From: Burkholderiales bacterium Ga0077543 | GTDB taxonomy: Bacteria > Pseudomonadota > Gammaproteobacteria > Burkholderiales > Burkholderiaceae_C | Length of the DNA: 64,000 nt | Direction: 5' to 3' | Assembly: GCA_001464055.1 (NCBI GenBank) | Contig: LNET01000055.1 | Location: 1 to 64,000 of the forward strand | Shown: piece by piece, positions 58,118 to 64,000 of the stretch | How the letters are laid out: every line of letters starts with the position of its first letter | Numbering within the stretch: the stretch's first letter is position 1 | Notes under the pieces: generated by a model | The model's database searches: none | What the model saw: the letters and a program-made list of their open reading frames with translations, nothing else | What the model was told of the DNA's origin: nothing | Position numbers and translations under genes: made by a program

Positions 58118-58131
58118 GCGTGAGTGCCGGG

Positions 58132-58764
58132 CTATTCCGCGTCGGGGCAGTTTTCGGGCCGGGTCCGCTCGAAGGCTTCGAGCTGCATGCAGCGGTCGAA
58201 GACGCGCAGCACCTGCGGCACGTGGTCCAAGCGGCAGTCGAAGCGGCGGGCGTTGAAGATCTGCGGCACCAGCACGCAGTCGGCCAGCGTCGGGGTGGCG
58301 CCGTGGCAGAAGTCAGCCGGCTGTCGGTTGAGCTGGGCTTCGACCACCGCCAGGCCGGTTTCCACCCAGTGGCGGTACCAGCGATTTTTGTCGTCTTCGC
58401 CCACTTTCAGATCGCGGGCCAGGTAGCGCAGCACGCGCAGGTTGTTCAGCGGATGGATCTCGCAGGCGATGTCCAGCGCCATGGCACGCACCCGCGCCCG
58501 TTCGAGCGGCGTGCCTGGCAGCAAGGATGGCGTGGGGTGGACCTCGTCGAGGTATTCGATGATGGCCAGCGACTGCGTGATCGAAGCGTCGCCGTCGCGC
58601 AGCAGCGGCACCAGTCGTGACGCCGAGACGCTGGCATAGGACTCGGCCAGTTGTTCGCTGCGGGCCAGGTGCACGGGCAGATAGTCGTAGTCCAGCCCCT
58701 TCAGCGCAAGGGCAATGCGCACCCGGTACGAGGCCGACGAGCGGAAGTAGCTGTACAGGTCCAT
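58132..58764 (-). CDS. maiA: Maleylacetoacetate (maleylpyruvate) isomerase, zeta-class GST
   Basis: A 210-residue glutathione S-transferase of the zeta class: SSASYRVRIALALKGL at the N-terminus, with Ser/Cys activation site region, Q-S-L-A-I-I-E-Y-L and DIACEIHPLNNLRVL. It isomerises maleyl to fumaryl compounds using glutathione. Its start lies 5 nt after the stop of an FAH-family hydrolase, suggesting gentisate or homogentisate ring-cleavage product breakdown. Confidence 0.9.
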   Translation of the reverse strand: MDLYSYFRSSASYRVRIALALKGLDYDYLPVHLARSEQLAESYASVSASRLVPLLRDGDASITQSLAIIEYLDEVHPTPSLLPGTPLERARVRAMALDIACEIHPLNNLRVLRYLARDLKVGEDDKNRWYRHWVETGLAVVEAQLNRQPADFCHGATPTLADCVLVPQIFNARRFDCRLDHVPQVLRVFDRCMQLEAFERTRPENCPDAE

Positions 58765-58769
58765 GGCCG

Positions 58770-59462
58770 CTACCTCACCGCCACCCGCAAGGCGCCCAGG
58801 CCGGCAATCTGTGCTTCCATCACATCGCCGCGCACCACCGCGGCCACCCCGGCCGGTGTGCCGGTGTAGATCAGGTCGCCGGGCTGCAGGGTCCAGCCCT
58901 GGCTGAGTTGTTCAATCGTATCGTTCACGCTCCAGATCAGGTCCTTCAGGTCGCCATGCTGGCGTGTGCTGCCGTTCACCGTGAGGCTGATGGCACCCGT
59001 GAGGAGTTCGCCGCATTGCGCCATGGGCACGATGGTGCCGATGGGCGCCGACTGTTCGAAGGCCTTGCCCACGCACCAGGGCCGACCCTGCTTCTTCATG
59101 TCGTTCTGCAGGTCGCGGCGCGTCATGTCCAGCCCCACGGCGTAGCCATAGATGTGGCGCGGTGCGTCGGCAGCGCTGATGCCGCTTCCGCCTGTGCCGA
59201 TGGCCACCACCAGCTCCACTTCGTGGTGCAGGTTGGCAGTGAGCGTGGGGTAGTCGATCTGCCCGGTCTCGCCCGCAGCCACCGGCACCACGGTGTCGGC
59301 CGGCTTGAGGAAAAAGAACGGCGGCTCGCGGCCGCTGAACCCCATTTCCACTGCGTGGTCGACATAGTTTCGGCCGACGCAGTAGACGCGGTGCACGGGA
59401 TAGCTTCCACCCCCGGCGACGGGAACGGCAACGAGGGGCGGCGGGGCGATCACGAAGGACAT
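58770..59462 (-). CDS. Fumarylacetoacetate/fumarylpyruvate hydrolase family protein
   Basis: A 230-residue FAH-superfamily protein: VYCVGRNYVDHAVEM, metal ligands in LHHEVELVVAIG, GYAVGLDMTRRDLQNDMKKQGRPWCVGKAFEQSAPIG and TGTPAGVA. The short single-domain form resembles fumarylpyruvate hydrolase of the gentisate pathway, consistent with the maiA neighbour. ATG 59462 is preferred because AGGA lies 9 nt before it; a GTG start 15 nt upstream is an alternative. Exact substrate uncertain. Confidence 0.88.
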   Translation of the reverse strand: MSFVIAPPPLVAVPVAGGGSYPVHRVYCVGRNYVDHAVEMGFSGREPPFFFLKPADTVVPVAAGETGQIDYPTLTANLHHEVELVVAIGTGGSGISAADAPRHIYGYAVGLDMTRRDLQNDMKKQGRPWCVGKAFEQSAPIGTIVPMAQCGELLTGAISLTVNGSTRQHGDLKDLIWSVNDTIEQLSQGWTLQPGDLIYTGTPAGVAAVVRGDVMEAQIAGLGALRVAVR

Positions 59463-59560
59463 GGCGTCTTCCTGCACAACATAGGAGCGGGCCGGGCGCC
59501 CGCAGGGCTTTCATGATGCCATGCAGGTGGCCGCCCCCGGGGCGCCGCTACACTGCCGCG

Positions 59561-60106
59561 ATGCAACTGCCCCGCCGCATCCAGCACTGCCGGGTCTGCG
59601 GCAACCGCGCCGAATACCGCGTGCCCGCCGACGACAACCGCGAACGCGCCACCTGCACCGTCTGCGGCGAAATCCACTACGAGAACCCGCTGAACGTGGT
59701 GGGCACCGTGCCGGTCTGGGGCGACCAGGTGCTGCTGTGCCGCCGCAACATCGAGCCGCGCTACGGCCTGTGGACCCTGCCGGCCGGATTCATGGAACTC
59801 GGCGAGACCACGGCCGAAGGTGCGATGCGCGAGACCGTGGAAGAGGCTGGCGCGCACATCGAGCTGCAAGGCCTGTTCACGATGCTGAACGTGGTGCGTG
59901 CCGGCCAGGTGCACCTGTTCTACCGCGCCCGCATGCTCGACACGCATCTGGACCCGGGCCCGGAAACCATCGAAGCAAGACTGTTCCGCGAAGACGAGGT
60001 CCCCTGGGACCAGCTGGCCTTTCGCACCGTGCGCGACACGCTGGCGCTGTTCTTCGAAGACCGGCGTCGCGAGCGCTTCGGCGTGCACACCGGCGACATC
60101 GCCTAG
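59561..60106 (+). CDS. Zinc-ribbon NUDIX hydrolase
   Basis: A 181-residue protein. An N-terminal zinc ribbon is formed by C10, C13, C32 and C35 (CRVCG ... CTVCGEIHYENP). The complete Nudix box runs from G76 to A98 (G-x5-E-x7-REuxEExGu). It likely cleaves a nucleoside diphosphate derivative such as NADH or ADP-ribose (inference). A TACACT element lies 6 nt before the ATG. Its TAG stop shares the CTAG palindrome at 60103-60106 with the lapD stop. Confidence 0.88.
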   Translation: MQLPRRIQHCRVCGNRAEYRVPADDNRERATCTVCGEIHYENPLNVVGTVPVWGDQVLLCRRNIEPRYGLWTLPAGFMELGETTAEGAMRETVEEAGAHIELQGLFTMLNVVRAGQVHLFYRARMLDTHLDPGPETIEARLFREDEVPWDQLAFRTVRDTLALFFEDRRRERFGVHTGDIA

Positions 60107-62037
60107 ACGCCGGCCACCGCCGTGCCGGTGGCACCGTCGAAGCCCAGCGCCCACAGGGCGGCCAGGTCGTCTTCGTCGCTGATGCCTTCGGCCAGGGCCT
60201 TCAGGCCCAGGCCGTGCACCAGGGCCACCAGGCTGGCTGCGTAGCCGCGCACGGCGTCGTCCTGCGCCACGCCCTGGGTGTGGCGGGCATCGATCTTCAC
60301 GTAGTCGATGCGCGTGGCATGCCATTGCGTCAGCGCCTGCGGCGATGCCCCGGCATGCTCGACACCCAGCCGGACACCCAGCGCCCGCCAGGCCAATGCT
60401 GCTGCGCGCAGCGTCGACAGGGCGGCGGGCTGGGTGCTTTCGACCCATTCGATCGACAACAGTCGAGAGGCCGCTGGGGCCTGCATCAGCCGCTGGGCGA
60501 CGATGTCCACGAAGCCAGGCTCGTCCAGTGAAGCCTGCGAGACATGCACGCCGCGCGCCACGCCGTCGCGGCCGATGGCAGCCAGCGCCAGGTCCAGCGC
60601 CGCCAGGTCCACCCGCGGCATCAGCCGGCTGCGCTGCGCCAGCGCCAGCCAGTCGCGCGCCGGGCGATAGGCGGATTCGGCATCGTCGGGACCGTCGAAA
60701 CCCGTGGGCGGGGGCCCGAACTGCACCCGCAGCGGGCATTCCAGATGCAGCAGCCGGCCCTGCGCGTCGATGACAGGGAACTCGGCCAGGCGGGTGCGGC
60801 CCTGCTCCAGCGCCGCGGCGATCTGGCTGCGCCAGGCGCGCGCCCCAGCGCTGTCCAGCGCACGGCGGTCGGCCTGCTCGACGACTGGGGCGTCGGCCAC
60901 TTCGGCTTCGGCCAAGGCGGCATCGGCTGCGGCCAGCGCCGCGCCCGACGACTGGCCACGCAGGCCATCCACCCCACCCACCGCGTAACGCGCCGACCCG
61001 GCACGCGCCAGCGGTGACGCGTTCAGCGCCGCCGCCAGCGAATGCGCCGTTTCCTCGGCCACGCCACTGGCCGGCAGCACCAGGCCGAAGTCGCAGCCGT
61101 TCAGCCGTCCGGCGGCGGCGCCGGGCACGCGATCGGCGTAAGCCAGCAGAACCTCGGCGCTGGCCGCGAGCAGGCGGTCGGTGGCCTCGAAGCCCAGGCG
61201 TTCGTTCACCGTGTCCAGCCGCAACACGCGCACGAGCAGCAGCGCGCTGCCGGGCGCGGCGGGGTCGGCCAGGCGGTCGGCCAGCCGACTGACGAAGTGC
61301 CGGCGCTGCAGCAGTCCGGTGACGATGTCGGTCTGCGCCTGACGCTGCAGCAGCGCGACCTGGTCGGCCTGGGCACTGAACACTTCCTTCAGCCGGCGCA
61401 CCATGGCGTTCATGCTGCGCGTCAGCTCACGCAACTCCGGCTGCGACGGCTCCACCGCCGTGTCGAATCGGCCCTGCTCGATGGCGCGGGCCTGCAGCAC
61501 CGTGGCCCGCAGCGGCCGCTGCCAGCCGCGCAGCAGCCAGGCCGTGGCAGCCACGGCCAACGCGGCCAGCGCGGCCAGGAAACTGGCCGTGTTCAGCGCC
61601 GCACCCCACAGCGCGGCGTGCACCCATCCCGGCTGCGATTCCACGACCAGGGTGCCCAGTTCTCGCCAGCCATCGCTGACTGCGGCACGGCCGGCCGGTG
61701 CAGGAATGGGCAAGGCGTCGACGAACCAGGCCGGGACCGCCGGCTGGCGGGCCACCAGTTCCCTGCTGAAGAGGGTCTCGCCTTGAGGACCCTGCAGCTT
61801 GAGCAGGCGGTAGTGCCCCAGGTCGAACTGCGCCGCGGCCACGGTCTGCAGCGCCGCCATGTCGCCGCGCTGCTGCGACAGCGCCAGCGCCAGCGAGGTG
61901 GCGGCGTCCTGATTGCGGGTGGCCAGTTCGCTTTGCAAGGCGTCGCGCGCGGCCAGCGTCTGCAGCCACAGGCTGCCCAGCAGGGCTGGCAACAGAACGG
62001 CCGCGATCAGCAGCGCCATGCGGCGGGTCATCGTCAT
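60103..62037 (-). CDS. lapD: LapD-like c-di-GMP receptor (degenerate GGDEF-EAL)
   Basis: A 644-residue inner-membrane protein. TM1 is at about 8-28, then a LapD_MoxY_N periplasmic domain, TM2 near residues 148-172, HAMP, S-helix, a degenerate GGDEF (NGCDF replaces GGDEF) and a degenerate EAL (ECPLR where EALxR is expected). LapD binds c-di-GMP in its inactive EAL domain and sequesters the LapG protease. The start at MTMTRRM has GAGGTGA upstream; ATG 62031 is an alternative. It follows lapG by 4 nt, the strongest context evidence. Its stop shares a CTAG with the NUDIX gene. Confidence 0.88.
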   Translation of the reverse strand: MTMTRRMALLIAAVLLPALLGSLWLQTLAARDALQSELATRNQDAATSLALALSQQRGDMAALQTVAAAQFDLGHYRLLKLQGPQGETLFSRELVARQPAVPAWFVDALPIPAPAGRAAVSDGWRELGTLVVESQPGWVHAALWGAALNTASFLAALAALAVAATAWLLRGWQRPLRATVLQARAIEQGRFDTAVEPSQPELRELTRSMNAMVRRLKEVFSAQADQVALLQRQAQTDIVTGLLQRRHFVSRLADRLADPAAPGSALLLVRVLRLDTVNERLGFEATDRLLAASAEVLLAYADRVPGAAAGRLNGCDFGLVLPASGVAEETAHSLAAALNASPLARAGSARYAVGGVDGLRGQSSGAALAAADAALAEAEVADAPVVEQADRRALDSAGARAWRSQIAAALEQGRTRLAEFPVIDAQGRLLHLECPLRVQFGPPPTGFDGPDDAESAYRPARDWLALAQRSRLMPRVDLAALDLALAAIGRDGVARGVHVSQASLDEPGFVDIVAQRLMQAPAASRLLSIEWVESTQPAALSTLRAAALAWRALGVRLGVEHAGASPQALTQWHATRIDYVKIDARHTQGVAQDDAVRGYAASLVALVHGLGLKALAEGISDEDDLAALWALGFDGATGTAVAGV

Positions 62038-62041
62038 CGTT

Positions 62042-62740
62042 TCACCTCGGGTCTGCGGGGGTCTGAGGCATGGCCGAGTATCCCCGGAAGCCTTCGGCTG
62101 TCGTCCGTGCCCACACATCGCGCCAGCGCGACAGGCGCACCAGCGGGTCGCCGGCAGGCGCTCCGCCGTTGCCCTGCCAGAGGCCTTCGGTGCTGAAGCT
62201 GAACACGGGTGTCAGGTCAGAGCGCTGGCTGGCGGGCAGCACGTCGGCACGCAGGTTGTCCAGGATCAAGGGCTCCTGCGCCGGTGTCGCCTGGTAGGCC
62301 AGAACCATGTGGGCCTGGGCCTGGTTGCCGATCTGCGCACGAACGTAGACCAGCCGCAGCCGGGCCGGCGGCGTGCCCACGGCCAGCAGGCTGGCGTACT
62401 TCGCGATGGCGTAGTCCTCGCAGTCGCCGCGGCCTTGGGACAAGGTTTCCAGCGGGCTGGCCCAGTGGTCCTCCTGGCTCCACACTTCGGTGTCAGGTGC
62501 GAAGCGGATGCGGCGGTTGTAGAACTGGTTGACGAGCCGCAGCCTGGCCTCGTCGTCCAGCAGGCTGGCTTCGCGCAGCATGGCCTGCAACGGCGCCAGC
62601 GCGGCTTCGGCGGCCGGGCCCAGCCGGCGCGCTGCCTGGGCCATCGGTTCGCTGTCCCAGGCTGCCAATGGCAGGATGCCGCAGGCCAGGGCTGCAGAGC
62701 CCAAGCAGGCGAGAACCGACCGGCGACGAATGAAACGCAT
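62042..62740 (-). CDS. lapG: LapG-like periplasmic cysteine protease (BTLCP)
   Basis: A 232-residue protein with a signal peptide (RRRSVLACLGSAALACGILPLAAW) and the transglutaminase-like Cys protease triad C107 (GRGDCEDYAIAKY), H144 (QAHMVLAY) and D161 (ILDNL). LapG cleaves the N-terminus of the surface adhesin LapA unless held by LapD. ATG 62740 is chosen; GTG 62755 is possible. It forms an operon with lapD. No LapA-like giant adhesin or type I secretion genes are in this window. Confidence 0.9.
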   Translation of the reverse strand: MRFIRRRSVLACLGSAALACGILPLAAWDSEPMAQAARRLGPAAEAALAPLQAMLREASLLDDEARLRLVNQFYNRRIRFAPDTEVWSQEDHWASPLETLSQGRGDCEDYAIAKYASLLAVGTPPARLRLVYVRAQIGNQAQAHMVLAYQATPAQEPLILDNLRADVLPASQRSDLTPVFSFSTEGLWQGNGGAPAGDPLVRLSRWRDVWARTTAEGFRGYSAMPQTPADPR

Positions 62741-62968
62741 GGCAAACCGCGGCACGGCGGCGGGGACGAACGGGCCACAGCAGGGCCGGCCCAGCGGAAC
62801 TGCCGGGCCGGCATGCCTGTGAAATCGTCCGTATGAAGCCCAACTTGAGCCAGAGCAAGGTGTTCAGGCTTTCGTCCGTGTCAGCCAGGAATCCGCCTGA
62901 CGCGTTACGCTTCGTGGATGCCACTGTTTCGGCATGCCACTTCCAAACCCAGAATCACGGAGCTCCAG

Positions 62969-63277
62969 ATGACTTCACGCCGCCAGTTCATTCAAATCGT
63001 CCCCGTTGCCGGAGCTGCCCTGCTGGGTGCCCGCACCGCGTCGGCCCAGGCCAACCTGCTGAACGAAAAGGACGCCCAGGCCGTCGCCCTGGGCTACGTG
63101 GCCGACGCCACCAAGGCCGACAAGGCCAAGTACAAGAACTGGGCCGCCGGCCAGCTCTGCAACAACTGCGCGCTGTGGCAGGGCAAAGCCACCGACCCCG
63201 TCGCTGGCTGCCCGCTGTTCGCTGGCAAGGTCGTCGCCGCCAAGGGCTGGTGCAGCGCCTACGCCAAGAAGGGCTGA
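62969..63277 (+). CDS. High-potential iron-sulfur protein (HiPIP)
   Basis: A 102-residue protein with a twin-arginine signal (SRRQFIQIVP) and cleavage near ASA-QA (residue 27). The four [4Fe-4S] ligands are C64, C67, C81 and C95 in CNNC ... CPLF ... WCSAY. It is a periplasmic electron carrier to oxidases or a photosynthetic reaction centre. GGAG precedes the ATG. A strong terminator follows. The 228-bp upstream gap shows no other gene. Confidence 0.94.
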   Translation: MTSRRQFIQIVPVAGAALLGARTASAQANLLNEKDAQAVALGYVADATKADKAKYKNWAAGQLCNNCALWQGKATDPVAGCPLFAGKVVAAKGWCSAYAKKG

Positions 63278-63296
63278 GTCACCGCTGGCACCCGCG

Positions 63297-63322
63297 AAAG
63301 CCCGCTTCGAGCGGGCTTTTTT
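63297..63322 (+). terminator. Intrinsic terminator of the HiPIP gene
   Basis: A 9-bp stem AAGCCCGCT / AGCGGGCTT with a TCG loop, followed by a run of T; it begins 20 nt after the HiPIP stop. Confidence 0.87.
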
Positions 63323-63372
63323 CCACGGTGCGGCCGGCTCCGGCTGCCGTCGGCCTGAAGCCAGCAACCGGC

Positions 63373-63399
63373 AAGAAAAAACCCGCCAGTGGCGGGTTT
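63373..63399 (-). terminator. Intrinsic terminator of the desaturase gene
   Basis: A perfect 9-bp stem AAACCCGCC / GGCGGGTTT (63379-63399) with a 3-nt loop. Read on the minus strand it is followed by a T-run, 28 nt after the desaturase stop. Confidence 0.82.
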
Positions 63400-63426
63400 C
63401 AGTCAAGTGCAGAACTGATTTCTCGA

Positions 63427-64000
63427 TCAGGCGTGCGCTTGCGCAGCGCGTAACTTCAGCGAGAACTCCTGCAATGCTGCGATACCGCTGTCCTCGGCCT
63501 TGCGGCACCAGGCTTGCAGGTCGGCGACCAATTGCTCCGCTGACACGTTGGTGCGGGTCCAAAGCGAACGCAGCTCCTCGCGCATCGCCACCAGCTTGGC
63601 CAGCTGCGGACTGTCGCCCAGGGCCTGCTGCAAACCGGGCTTGACGCGGCTGGGGATCTTGTCTTCGTCGCGGTGCAGCCAGGCCTTGGCCAGGCGCAGG
63701 TTGGTGACCCTGGCGCTGCTGGCGTTGCCCTTGGCCTTCAGCGTTTCCATTTCGGCACGTACCGCCCGCTGCATCTCGGTGGCGTACTTGGCCATCACCT
63801 CATAGCGGTTGGCGATGATGGCTTCCAGCGTCTTGCCGTCGGCCACCGCCTTCACTTCGCCCAGCGCCAGCTTCGGCGCCGTCTTGCGGACCTTGGCCAT
63901 GCCCAGGATCTCGAAGGTCCGGATGTAGAGCCAGCCGATGTCGAACTCGAAGGGCTTCACCGACAGCTTGGCCGACGTGGGGTAGGTGTGGTGGTTGTTG
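63427..64000 (-). CDS. Fatty-acid (acyl-CoA) desaturase, 5' truncated by window edge
   Basis: The gene runs off the right edge; the last 190 residues are present. They begin with NNHHTYPTSAKLS, which carries the third histidine box (HxxHH type) of a membrane-bound di-iron desaturase. DIGWLYIRTFEILGMAKVRKTAPKL follows, then a mostly helical C-terminal extension of about 150 residues rich in Lys/Ala/Arg. This long tail is typical of the DesA-like desaturases of Burkholderiales. The N-terminal membrane part cannot be judged. Confidence 0.85.
   Translation of the reverse strand, partial: NNHHTYPTSAKLSVKPFEFDIGWLYIRTFEILGMAKVRKTAPKLALGEVKAVADGKTLEAIIANRYEVMAKYATEMQRAVRAEMETLKAKGNASSARVTNLRLAKAWLHRDEDKIPSRVKPGLQQALGDSPQLAKLVAMREELRSLWTRTNVSAEQLVADLQAWCRKAEDSGIAALQEFSLKLRAAQAHA

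Overview
The window is compact, high-GC bacterial chromosome with very high coding density; the longest stretch without a gene is about 230 bp. I see no rRNA, tRNA, CRISPR array or insertion sequence. The gene content points to a betaproteobacterium of the order Burkholderiales, probably near Rubrivivax/Leptothrix/Ideonella. The clues are a phaC-phaA-phaB polyhydroxybutyrate operon, a Tat-exported high-potential iron-sulfur protein, a PEP-CTERM surface protein, a split smc-zipA-ligA block and a lexA-type SOS regulator. The genus is inference.

Layout. 1-9 kb: 3' end of ettA, a lipoprotein metalloprotease, an orphan winged-helix gene and phoB (each preceded by a Pho-box-like repeat), the divergent pair ybbA/tesA, an FecR/DUF6600 Trp-rich protein, and def at the end of the ligA-permease-def unit. 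10-19 kb: ligA, gor on the opposite strand, zipA, smc, then divergent queF and a SET-domain gene. 19.7-27.2 kb: dapC-dapD-pilU-like-dapE-prmB, a 70-bp duplicated repeat and a YheS-type ABC-F gene. 27.3-35.5 kb: ohr, a PEP-CTERM choice-of-anchor-I protein with a Pho-box-like promoter, an asparaginase overlapping it, lexA with an HhH/Cdd1 gene, a penicillin-acylase-type hydrolase, two coupled small paralogues of unknown function, and msrA. 35.6-43.4 kb: gcdH, YdcF, DUF456, Tim44-like and S9 peptidase genes, then the distal part of a purL operon (a VOC-RidA fusion and a nitronate monooxygenase). 43.4-53.1 kb: purL, map, a glnD interrupted by an apparent 25-nt deletion, mnmH, DUF2189 and DUF2788. 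53.2-64 kb: phaCAB, a small membrane protein overlapping pgeF, maiA and an FAH-family hydrolase, a zinc-ribbon NUDIX hydrolase, a LapG/LapD biofilm-control pair, the HiPIP gene and the 3' part of a fatty-acid desaturase.

Connections. Three 7-4-7 direct repeats of the Pho-box type (near 4.08, 4.74 and 27.84 kb) suggest that the orphan winged-helix gene, phoB and the PEP-CTERM protein share phosphate-starvation control. Two tandem LexA-box-like operators precede lexA, whose neighbour Cdd1-type gene lies 4 nt downstream. The LapG/LapD pair implies c-di-GMP-gated release of a surface adhesin not encoded here. Many genes are coupled by ATGA/TGATG overlaps. At least eight starts have a TAnnnT or similar -10-like hexamer only 6-8 nt upstream, suggesting leaderless or near-leaderless transcripts. 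The most surprising lesion is in glnD, which would remove the C-terminal ACT sensor domains unless it is a sequence error.
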